Shown: piece by piece, positions 26,412 to 33,173 of the stretch | How positions within the stretch are numbered: the stretch's first letter is position 1 | Layout: every line of letters begins with the position of its first letter | NCBI GenBank assembly: GCA_019689555.1 | Contig: JADGHE010000008.1 | Span: 16,725-80,724 of the forward strand | Direction: 5' to 3' | Length of the DNA: 64,000 nucleotides | Source of the DNA: Variibacter sp. | GTDB lineage: Bacteria; Pseudomonadota; Alphaproteobacteria; Rhizobiales; Xanthobacteraceae | Notes under the pieces: model-generated | The model's database searches: none | Seen by the model: only the letters and a program-made list of their open reading frames with translations | Told to the model about the DNA's origin: nothing | Position numbers and translations under genes: made by a program

Positions 26412-26852
26412 TTAATCCGGCGGACAGGCCGGCTGGGGCTCGCGAACCGCGAGCACGGTGAGCTGCCTGAGGTCGCCGGTCCGGGTTTCCCATGTGATCG
26501 ATTGCCCAGCGTGAAGACCGATCAGCGCCGTCCCGATGGGGGTCAGCACCGAGATCTTGCCTTGCGAGATATCGGCCTCGTCCGGGTAGACCAGCGTCAC
26601 CTTCTGGACCTTGCCGGTCGTGTCGTCCCGAAACTCGACCTCGCAACCCATGCAGACCGTGTGCTTCCGTTGCCGCCCTTTCGCAAGGACCTGCGCACGG
26701 TCGAGTTCGTCGGCCAGGCTTTGAGCGGCATCCGGCATCGTGTTCATCGCCGCGCGGGCCAAGACCGAGAGGCGCTCGTAATCTTCGGTCGTGAGCGTGA
26801 TCGGGGGCCGCAAATGGTTCGCCTCTGCGCCGACTTTCTGACGTGCCGTCAT
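26412..26852 (-). CDS. rnk: Rnk-like nucleoside diphosphate kinase regulator / GreA-C-domain protein
   Basis: A 146-residue protein with an N-terminal helical part (LTTEDYERLSVLARAAM) and a GreA/GreB-type C-terminal FKBP-like domain (VTLVYPDEADISQGKISVLTPIGTALIGL). This is the Rnk architecture, whose members bind RNA polymerase without being cleavage factors and influence nucleoside diphosphate kinase levels. A GAGGAGA ribosome-binding site precedes ATG 26852. A CMGC pair mid-protein is unusual for classic Rnk. It follows a small gene by 44 bases and ends in a terminator. Confidence 0.88.
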   Translation of the reverse strand: MTARQKVGAEANHLRPPITLTTEDYERLSVLARAAMNTMPDAAQSLADELDRAQVLAKGRQRKHTVCMGCEVEFRDDTTGKVQKVTLVYPDEADISQGKISVLTPIGTALIGLHAGQSITWETRTGDLRQLTVLAVREPQPACPPD

Positions 26853-26896
26853 TGTCGTCTCCTCTCCTGTCTGCTGTGGCCGACAACCGCGCCGCT

Positions 26897-27103
26897 TCAG
26901 GCCGCGGCCGGCCCCGGATCGTCGTCGTCACCCTGCCGGTCGATCCCGGCCTCAGACGCGTTCGGCTCGAGGCCGGCGGCGCCCTGCGCCGATTTCGCGT
27001 TCCGCTCGGGGCACGGAACCAGCCGGAGGATGTTTCCGTCCGGGCGCTCTTGGCCTTCGCCTCCCGTGGCGCCCGCAATCTGTTCGTCAGGTTTGCCCGT
27101 CAT
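26897..27103 (-). CDS. Small hypothetical protein upstream of rnk
   Basis: A 68-residue frame starting MTGKPDEQIAGATGGEGQER with AAGGAG eight bases before the ATG. It is hydrophilic, Gly/Asp/Glu-rich, has no membrane segment, and ends in DDDDPGPAAA. It lies 44 bases upstream of rnk on the same strand and would be co-transcribed. No family was recognised. The ribosome-binding site is the main support; it could be a non-coding leader. Confidence 0.5.
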   Translation of the reverse strand: MTGKPDEQIAGATGGEGQERPDGNILRLVPCPERNAKSAQGAAGLEPNASEAGIDRQGDDDDPGPAAA

Positions 27104-27695
27104 GACGCATTCTCCTTGGCGGCGGACATTCCAGCCGCTCCAGTTCGCGCGCTCAACCGCCCGCGGGCGGCTCTCGCGCGAGCACGAAATCTGCGATGTG
27201 TTGAAAAATGCGCCGTATCCGGTCGCGTTGGCGGGCCAGCCAATCAAGGCCCGAGCGGTTCAGCCGTTCCGGTGCGAAGTCCCCGAGCTCGGATGCGACG
27301 GCGCGCGCTGAGCTCGGGGCTAGCTGCCCGCGATCAGATTGCCCGCATGACACAGGCCACGGCGGAAGCTCGTGAAGCTCAACATAGTTACAAAAGTATG
27401 GAGTTCGGCGCAATTGTCAAACGGGCATGCGTTCGCTTGGGACCCGCGGGGCGCGGCGAAGGGGCATCCGGCCGCCCCCGGCGCGGGCGCGGGGCCCGCC
27501 GCGCCGGGCGGCCCGCTCGAGCCCTTGACCGCAGGGCCGATCGTCGCGTCCAAAGGGACAAAGCCCCGCATGCCGGGGCCCCGGTGTCCACCGCGCCGGC
27601 CGGACACGAACCGGAAACGCTGAGCATGGTAGGAAGGCGCGCGCCATCAACGATGCGGTCGCTGTCGCGACCAACGATCGACCGGGAGAGGCTCG
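27104..27695. other. 592-base region without a confident gene
   Basis: The part 27340-27420 is distinctly richer in A+T and holds a minus-strand promoter (separate entry). A 21-codon frame MLSFTSFRRGLCHAGNLIAG... (27385-27320, minus) begins almost exactly at the predicted transcription start, so it could be a leaderless peptide or chance. The 27430-27600 part is very G+C-rich and repetitive in GGC/GCC. A longer minus frame (27413-27153) has no ribosome-binding site or family resemblance. Confidence 0.4.
27393..27420 (-). promoter_or_regulatory. Probable promoter of the small-gene/rnk unit
   Basis: A perfect TTGACA (27420-27415) is followed after 16 bases by TACTTT (27398-27393) in an A+T-rich patch. 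It would give an approximately 280-base leader before the small gene at 27103 and rnk. The -10 box has only three consensus matches, though at the key T, A and final T. Confidence 0.5.
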
Positions 27696-27785
27696 ATGTT
27701 CACTTTTCAGATCGTTGGCCTGATCGGCCTCGCGCTCTTCCTCGCGGCGTTGGTGACCGGCCGCAATTCAACCGACACACACTGA
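27696..27785 (+). CDS. 29-residue single-span membrane peptide
   Basis: ATG 27696 opens MFTFQIVGLIGLALFLAALV followed by TGRNSTDTH and TGA. GGGAGAGG lies seven bases upstream. The first 20 residues form a strong membrane helix, with a polar tail positive-outside-compatible. Size and layout recall KdpF- or CydX-like accessory peptides, but no sequence match to those is seen and no kdp or cyd gene adjoins. It sits between the rnk leader and a convergent small membrane gene. Translation is plausible, function unknown. Confidence 0.5.
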   Translation: MFTFQIVGLIGLALFLAALVTGRNSTDTH

Positions 27786-27931
27786 CGCCGCGCTTTCGCC
27801 GGCCCTTCGCCGCGCCTCGGGCGACCGCCCGTCTTGGGCCTGGAAGGCCGGAATGCACGCCTCAGGGGCTTGATGCTCTCGCCGAAGGACAAGGGACCGG
27901 GCCGCCCCCGCCCGCGCTGGGCGGCGGCCCT

Positions 27932-28135
27932 TCACTCGGGCCTGTAGATGCCGGTGACCGGATCGCGCTTCAATTTGCCCACGGGCGCCTCGGCGGCGCC
28001 CGCCGTGTCGTCCGCGTCCTGCGGGTGAAGCCTCGCATTGATGCGCCGCGCTTCCTGAACCAGCCAACGGGCGGCGGCCACCGACGCGATCATGCCCAGC
28101 GCGAGGGCAAGCATCGGCGGTATCGCAATCGGCAT
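27932..28135 (-). CDS. Small conserved membrane-anchored protein
   Basis: A 67-residue protein with an N-terminal membrane helix (PMLALALGMIASVAAARWLV) and a charged tail ending LKRDPVTGIYRPE, a tail pattern I recall from small Rhizobiales proteins near glyQS/S49 peptidase genes. GGAGA lies six bases before ATG 28135. It is 42 bases downstream of the S49 peptidase gene, same strand, so likely the last gene of that operon. Function unknown. Confidence 0.75.
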   Translation of the reverse strand: MPIAIPPMLALALGMIASVAAARWLVQEARRINARLHPQDADDTAGAAEAPVGKLKRDPVTGIYRPE

Positions 28136-28177
28136 CAGTGTCTCCGCGAAATCGGTCGCGCGTGGCTCGAGCCACGC

Positions 28178-29071
28178 TCACAAGCCATACCGGCCCCACC
28201 AGGCTCGCGCCTCGAGGGTCGCGATCAAGTCTTCCACCGGAGTGAGGCGTCGTGAAGGCGCCTCCGAGAGGCCGAGGTCGATTCCCGGGATCGGCAGGCC
28301 GAGGAAGCCGCGCCCGCCGGCGACCAGCGGGGTGAGCACCCTGTCGCCGAAGCGCGCGCGCAGCGTCGTGCGCAGCTCGCCGACACCGTCCACGAGGCCG
28401 AGCGCAAGCCCGCGCTTTCCGGTCCAGAACTCGCCGGAAAATACGTCCTCCTCGTCGCCCCTGAGCTTCGGGCCGCGCCGCTCGCGCACCAGGCCGATGA
28501 AGTTCTCGTGGATTTCGCGCTGGATCGCCTTGAGCCGGGCCACGTCGTCGGGATTTTCGGGGAGAAACGGATCGAGCATCGCCTTGCGCGCGCCGGAGAC
28601 GTAGAGCCTGCGCTCGACCCCGATCTTCTCCATCAGCTTGCTGAACCCGAACGAGCCGCCCACGACCCCGATCGAGCCCACGATCGAGTTCTCGTCCGCG
28701 ATGATCTCGTCCGCCGCGCAGGCGATCATGTAGCCGCCCGAAGCGGCGACGTCCTCCACGAAGGCGAGCACCGGCACCTGCTTGGCTTCGGCGAGCTGCC
28801 GGATGCGGCCGAAGATCAGGTGCGCCTGGGCCGCCGAGCCGCCGGGAGAGTTGATGGACAGGGCGACGGCGGCCGGCTGGCGGTAGCCGAAGGCCCGGTC
28901 GAGCGCCCGCGCACAGGAGGCGAGCGTCAGTCCCGGACGAAACGGGGTCGAGAAGCCCACGAGCCCGGTCAGCCTCACCACCGGCACCACCGGCGCATCG
29001 CCCCCCAGCCAGCGGGGGAGCACCGTGCGCAGCGTCTTCAATCGACCTTGCCCGGAAGATGCGTCGGCCAT
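28178..29071 (-). CDS. S49 family signal-peptide-peptidase-like serine protease (SohB type)
   Basis: A 297-residue member of the ClpP/crotonase-fold S49 family with the serine nucleophile in DVAASGGYMIAC (Ser111) and the general-base lysine in VSGARKAMLDPF (Lys163), plus NSPGGS in the oxyanion region. It is half the length of E. coli SppA and so resembles SohB/short SppA, which assemble as oligomers and degrade membrane-released peptides. No clear N-terminal membrane anchor is seen, which is unusual for SppA. It is in an operon with the TrmN6-like methylase upstream. Confidence 0.88.
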   Translation of the reverse strand: MADASSGQGRLKTLRTVLPRWLGGDAPVVPVVRLTGLVGFSTPFRPGLTLASCARALDRAFGYRQPAAVALSINSPGGSAAQAHLIFGRIRQLAEAKQVPVLAFVEDVAASGGYMIACAADEIIADENSIVGSIGVVGGSFGFSKLMEKIGVERRLYVSGARKAMLDPFLPENPDDVARLKAIQREIHENFIGLVRERRGPKLRGDEEDVFSGEFWTGKRGLALGLVDGVGELRTTLRARFGDRVLTPLVAGGRGFLGLPIPGIDLGLSEAPSRRLTPVEDLIATLEARAWWGRYGL

Positions 29072-29140
29072 GACGGCTCCGGCGGAGATTCGAGCCCCAC
29101 CATCAGAAACATGGCAGACGGCCCGGGGTTGCGTCGAGGC

Positions 29141-29917
29141 CTACGGCAAAGCGAGCGCAAGGCTGCCCGCCCCGCGCAGCACGGCCTCTGCCGCCGCGGT
29201 GGGCCGCCCTTCGGAATCGCTGAGCACCAGCCCGGGCAGCATGCGGAGCGGGCCTCTGCTTCCCTTGCGCGCCGAAACCAGGACGCGGATCGCCGCCGCG
29301 TCGGGACGCGGATGCACCGGCAGAACCGAGACGGCTCCGAAGCCGCGCGACAGCGCGGCAAGCACGTGCTCCAGCGCTTCGGCGCGCCAGATCAATGTCA
29401 GGACACCGTCCGGCGCGAGCAGGCGCCGGGCCGCCCGGCACCAGGCCTCGAGCCCGCCCGCGGCGGCATGGGCGCGCGCCCGCGCGGGATCGGGAGAGAC
29501 GTTCTGCCGGGCGGGGTCGTTGAACGGCGGGTTCATGATGACGCCCTGCGCGCTGCCGGGGCCGAGAGCGGCGGCGCTCCAGGCGCGCGCGGGCGCGCTC
29601 ACGTCGAGCAGAACCGCCCGCGCACGCGCCTCCAGGCGATTGCGGCGGATGTTCTCGGCCGCGAGCGCTGCGAGATCGGGGTCGCGCTCCACCAGCGTGA
29701 CCGTCACTTGCGGCACCCGCACCGCAACCGCAAGGCCCGCGAGGCCCACGCCGGCCCCGAGGTCGACGACATGGTCGCCCGCCGCGGCGGGGGCGGCGGC
29801 GGCGAGCAGCACGCCGTCATGGCCGAAGCGGTGGCCGCGCCGGGGCTGCAGCAGGCGCAGGCGGCCGCCGAGCGCGGCGTCGTCGGTCACCTCCGGCGCG
29901 GATTGCCTGGCCGTCAT
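29141..29917 (-). CDS. TrmN6/YfiC-like class I SAM methyltransferase
   Basis: A 258-residue Rossmann-fold methyltransferase with the SAM loop DLGAGVGLAGL, the acidic LVERDPDL and the catalytic NPPF motif that places adenine or glutamine nitrogen for N-methylation. The N-terminal LRLLQPRRGHRFGHDGVLLAAAAP is characteristic of tRNA1(Val) adenine-37 N6-methylases (TrmN6/YfiC). Its start overlaps the DUF2007 stop by four bases (ATGA), indicating coupling. The rRNA or tRNA target is inferred from the family; protein-glutamine methylation is less likely. Confidence 0.84.
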   Translation of the reverse strand: MTARQSAPEVTDDAALGGRLRLLQPRRGHRFGHDGVLLAAAAPAAAGDHVVDLGAGVGLAGLAVAVRVPQVTVTLVERDPDLAALAAENIRRNRLEARARAVLLDVSAPARAWSAAALGPGSAQGVIMNPPFNDPARQNVSPDPARARAHAAAGGLEAWCRAARRLLAPDGVLTLIWRAEALEHVLAALSRGFGAVSVLPVHPRPDAAAIRVLVSARKGSRGPLRMLPGLVLSDSEGRPTAAAEAVLRGAGSLALALP

Positions 29918-30150
29918 GGGGAGCCGTCATGGGGCCGCAGCTCGTGGCCGAGGCCGGCCTCCTCGAGAAGGCGGCGGGCCTGCACAACATGGGCCTCGGG
30001 AACGAGCACGCGCCGCGCCAGAATGCCGATCGAACCTTCGAGCACGCTCATGTTGCGGTCGAGCACGAGATGGGGAATGCGGGCGCCGTCGAGCAGGGCG
30101 CCCACGGCCGAGAGCAGCACGGGGTCGTTGGTGCGCAGGATTTCGCGCAT
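29914..30150 (-). CDS. DUF2007 small signalling-like protein
   Basis: A 78-residue protein MREILRTNDPVLLSAVGALLDGARIP...VPEAHVVQARRLLEEAGLG, matching the DUF2007 ferredoxin-like fold related to PII-type domains. It often precedes the methyltransferase in Rhizobiales, as here, where the genes overlap by four bases. It begins 12 bases after the stop of the GT2 gene. Function unestablished. Confidence 0.85.
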   Translation of the reverse strand: MREILRTNDPVLLSAVGALLDGARIPHLVLDRNMSVLEGSIGILARRVLVPEAHVVQARRLLEEAGLGHELRPHDGSP

Positions 30151-30162
30151 CGGCGTTCGCGG

Positions 30163-31152
30163 TCAGCCGGGGCGGCCGCCTCCCCTCTCGCCCGGGCCTG
30201 GATGCGCCAGGTAGGCGAGCATCTTCATCTCGCGGCGGCCGCGGGTGACGGTGCTGAGGATCAGCCCGCAGGTGAGCGAGAGAAAGGCCAAGAGCATCAG
30301 CCCCGTCGACAGCACCGCCGTGGGCAGGCGCGGCACGACGCCCTCGCGCATGTAGGTGATGAACAGCGGCACGGCGAGCACGATCGACGCGAAAGCGAGA
30401 ACCGCGCCGATGGCGGCGAAAAACCGCAGCGGCCGCTCGGACTTGTACAGTCGGGCGATGGTCCAGGCGATGCGCAGCCCGTCCCGCCAGGTTCTGAGCT
30501 TGGAGGCGGAGCCCAGCGGGCGCGCGTAATAGGGCGTCGGAAGCTCGGCCACCGGCAGGCCGAGCTCGAGCGCGTGCACCGTGAGCTCGGTCTCGATCTC
30601 GAAGCCGCGGGAAAGGGCCGGGAAGGATTTCACGTAGCGGCGCGAGAAGACCCGATAGCCGGACAGCACGTCGGTGAAGGCGTGGCCGAACATGTCGGCG
30701 ACGGAGCGGCTGAGCAGCCGGTTGCCGGCGCGGTGGCCGCGCCGGTAGGCGGCCTCGTCGCGGTCGACGCGGGCGCCCACCACCATGTCGAGCCGCTCGG
30801 AGATGAGCTGGGCGATCATGCGCGGCGCGCTCGCCGCGTCGTAGGTGGCGTCGCCGTCCACCAGGACGTAAATGTCGGCGTCGACGTCGGCGAACATGCG
30901 CCGCACCACGTGCCCCTTGCCCTGGTGCCGCTCGCGGCGCACCACGGCGCCCGCGGCGCGCGCAACCTCCGCCGTGCGGTCGACGGAATTGTTGTCGTAG
31001 ACGTAGATCTCGGCGCTCGGCAGCGCGGCACGAAAGTCGGCGACGACCCGGGCGATCGCCGCCTCCTCGTTGTAGCAGGGAACGAGCACGGCGATGCGCT
31101 GCCCGGCGGCGACGCTCCGAAGGTCCTCTCCACTGTCGGTGGGCTTCAACAT
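30163..31152 (-). CDS. GT2 family glycosyltransferase with C-terminal membrane helices
   Basis: A 329-residue GT-A enzyme similar to dolichyl-/polyprenyl-phosphate sugar synthases. It shows VLVPCYNEEAAIARVV, the DxD-containing LVDGDATYD and the acceptor-side GYRVFSRRYVKSFPA. Two hydrophobic segments at about 243-265 and 277-300 would anchor it in the inner membrane with a cytoplasmic active site. It may transfer a sugar from a nucleotide to polyprenyl phosphate; the adjacent divergent polyprenyl synthase gene would supply the isoprenoid chain, which is only suggestive. It heads the minus-strand operon with DUF2007 and TrmN6. Confidence 0.88.
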   Translation of the reverse strand: MLKPTDSGEDLRSVAAGQRIAVLVPCYNEEAAIARVVADFRAALPSAEIYVYDNNSVDRTAEVARAAGAVVRRERHQGKGHVVRRMFADVDADIYVLVDGDATYDAASAPRMIAQLISERLDMVVGARVDRDEAAYRRGHRAGNRLLSRSVADMFGHAFTDVLSGYRVFSRRYVKSFPALSRGFEIETELTVHALELGLPVAELPTPYYARPLGSASKLRTWRDGLRIAWTIARLYKSERPLRFFAAIGAVLAFASIVLAVPLFITYMREGVVPRLPTAVLSTGLMLLAFLSLTCGLILSTVTRGRREMKMLAYLAHPGPGERGGGRPG

Positions 31153-31187
31153 GGGCCTCGGCCGCTCTCCCCGTGAATCGCGGACCC

Positions 31188-31216
31188 TTGCCGCACCACC
31201 ATGCCGTTTCTATGCT
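31188..31216 (+). promoter_or_regulatory. Promoter of ispB
   Basis: TTGCCG (31188-31193), exactly 17 bases, TATGCT (31211-31216). Transcription near 31223 leaves a leader of about 43 bases containing the GGAGGAG ribosome-binding site of the TTG start at 31266. Confidence 0.45.
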
Positions 31217-31265
31217 GGCGGCGCCATTGCAATTCGTGCGATCCGCCCCGTCTGGAGGAGTCCAC

Positions 31266-32276
31266 TTGGCCGTCGTCGTTCCCTTCGAAAACCGTCCGGA
31301 ACCCTCGATCGAGCCTCTGGCTGCGCTTGTGGGGCCCGACATGGAGCGTGTCAACGCCGCGATTCTGAGCCGGACCGGATCGCAGGTGGCGATGATCCCC
31401 GAGGTGGCCAACCACCTGATCAATTCCGGCGGCAAGCGCCTGCGCCCGATGCTCACCCTCGCGATGGCGCAGCTCGCCCGCTACGAAGGCACGGCGCATG
31501 TGAAGCTCGCCGCCTCGGTCGAGTTCATGCACACCGCCACCCTCCTGCACGACGACGTGGTCGACGAGAGCGAGATGCGGCGCGGCAAGCTCGCCGCCCG
31601 CATGCTCTGGGGCAACGAGGCGAGCGTGCTCGTGGGGGATTTTCTCCTCGGCCAGGCGTTCAAGATGATGGTCGAGGTGGGGTCCCTGCGGGCGCTCGAA
31701 ATCCTCTCGTCGGCGGCGGCCGTGATCGCCGAGGGCGAGGTGATGCAGCTTGCGGCCGCCAAGAACACCGCGACGACGGAGGACGAATACGTGGCGGTGA
31801 TCCGCGCCAAGACCGCGGAGCTCTTCGCCGCCGCCTGCGAGGTCGGCCCCGTCCTCGCCGCGCTGCCGAAGGCGGAGCAGAACGCCTGCCGCTCCTTCGG
31901 CATGAATCTCGGCATCGCCTTCCAGCTCGTGGACGATGCGCTGGACTACGGCGGGGCGAGCGCGAAGCTCGGCAAGAACACCGGCGACGACTTCCGCGAA
32001 GGCAAGATCACCCTGCCGGTCGTGCTCGCCTACCGGCGGGGGTCCGAGCCCGAGCGCGCCTTCTGGCGGCGTACGCTCGAGCAGGGGGACATCCGGGACG
32101 GGGACCTCGACCAGGCCATCCTCTTGATGACACGGCACAAGGCGCTGGAAGACACCGTCAAGCGCGCCCGCCACTACGGCGCGATCGCCAAGGACGCGCT
32201 CGCCCTGTTTCCCGACTCCCCGATCAAGGCCGCGCTGATCGAGACCGTCGAATTCTGCATCGCCCGGGCGCATTGA
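31266..32276 (+). CDS. ispB: Octaprenyl/decaprenyl diphosphate synthase
   Basis: IspB makes the long isoprenoid side chain of ubiquinone. The 336-residue protein has both aspartate-rich motifs, HDDVVDE (D96, D97, D100) and LVDDALDYGG (D223, D224, D227), and the SGGKRLRPM substrate loop. The start is TTG 31266, giving MAVVVPFEN; GGAGGAG lies five bases upstream and the promoter at 31188-31216 excludes the longer frame. Chain length (probably C50 for an alphaproteobacterium) cannot be read directly. Its 3' end overlaps ispE by 53 bases in convergent orientation. Confidence 0.95.
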   Translation: MAVVVPFENRPEPSIEPLAALVGPDMERVNAAILSRTGSQVAMIPEVANHLINSGGKRLRPMLTLAMAQLARYEGTAHVKLAASVEFMHTATLLHDDVVDESEMRRGKLAARMLWGNEASVLVGDFLLGQAFKMMVEVGSLRALEILSSAAAVIAEGEVMQLAAAKNTATTEDEYVAVIRAKTAELFAAACEVGPVLAALPKAEQNACRSFGMNLGIAFQLVDDALDYGGASAKLGKNTGDDFREGKITLPVVLAYRRGSEPERAFWRRTLEQGDIRDGDLDQAILLMTRHKALEDTVKRARHYGAIAKDALALFPDSPIKAALIETVEFCIARAH

Positions 32277-33153
32277 CGCCGGCGAGCCGCGCGGTGCGAA
32301 TCCACCACCCCGGCCGGTCCGCGCGCAGGGCCCGCGCCGCCCGCTCCGCCGCGCGGGCGCTGTCGAACAGCGCGAAGCAGGTCGCGCCCGAGCCGGACAT
32401 GCGCGCAAGCCGCGCGCCCTCGAGCCCGCGCAGCGCCGCGAGCACCTCGGCGATCACGGGCTCGAGCTTGATCGCGGCGGGCTCGAGATCGTTGGCGCCG
32501 GCGCGCAGGAAGGCGAGCAGCGCCTCCCGCCCGCGCGAGGGCGGCATCGCTTCGGGGCCGGGTTCGTGCGGCGCCCGCGCGGCGAGATCCAAGGCGGCAA
32601 AGACCGCGCCGGTCGGCAGGTGCACGCCGGGATTGACCAGAATGGCCGGCAGCGGCGGCAGTTCGATCGGATCGGACAGGATGTCTCCGCGCCCGCGCAT
32701 GATCCGCGAAAGCGAGGCCAGGCACACCGGAACATCCGCCCCCGTCGCCGCGGCCGCGGCGAGGAGGCGCGGATCGCCCTCGCCCAGGCCGTTGCTGCGG
32801 GCCAAGAGCCGCAGCGCCGCCGCGGCATCCGCGGAGCCGCCGCCGAGGCCGGCCGCGACGGGCAGCCGTTTGGTGAGCACGAAGCGGCCGAGGCGCAGCC
32901 CCTCGACCCGCGCGGCGAGCGCGCGTGCCGCCTTCAGGACGAGATTGTCGGCAGGCGGCCCCGCGAGGTCGGCCTTGGGCCCTTTCAGCATCAGCTCGAG
33001 GTCCGGGTCGGGCAAGAGCTCCAGCCGATCGCCGACCGAGGCGAAGGCGACGAGGCTCTCGAGCTCGTGGTAGCCGTCCGCCCGGCGGCCCAGCACCCGC
33101 AAGGTGAGATTCACCTTGGCGGGCGCGCACTCGACCAACGGACCTGCAGCCAC
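32224..33153 (-). CDS. ispE: 4-diphosphocytidyl-2-C-methyl-D-erythritol kinase
   Basis: IspE phosphorylates CDP-methylerythritol in the MEP isoprenoid pathway. The 309-residue GHMP kinase shows APAKVNLTLRVLGRRADGYHEL at the N-terminus, the ATP loop PVAAGLGGGSADAAA and the third motif RMSGSGATCFALF. GTG 33153 lies 20 bases after the TPR gene stop. The C-terminal 17 residues (APGRCRIRRSRSARP) read through the antisense of the ispB end and look non-homologous, so the stop has probably drifted. It supplies precursors that IspB, encoded convergently, polymerises. Confidence 0.94.
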   Translation of the reverse strand: MAAGPLVECAPAKVNLTLRVLGRRADGYHELESLVAFASVGDRLELLPDPDLELMLKGPKADLAGPPADNLVLKAARALAARVEGLRLGRFVLTKRLPVAAGLGGGSADAAAALRLLARSNGLGEGDPRLLAAAAATGADVPVCLASLSRIMRGRGDILSDPIELPPLPAILVNPGVHLPTGAVFAALDLAARAPHEPGPEAMPPSRGREALLAFLRAGANDLEPAAIKLEPVIAEVLAALRGLEGARLARMSGSGATCFALFDSARAAERAARALRADRPGWWIRTARLAGVNAPGRCRIRRSRSARP

Positions 33154-33173
33154 CGCGGACTCTCGAGGCCGGA

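Noticed and set aside
27153..27413. An 86-codon minus-strand frame
   Set aside because: No ribosome-binding site, no recognisable domain, and it spans the predicted promoter and transcript start.
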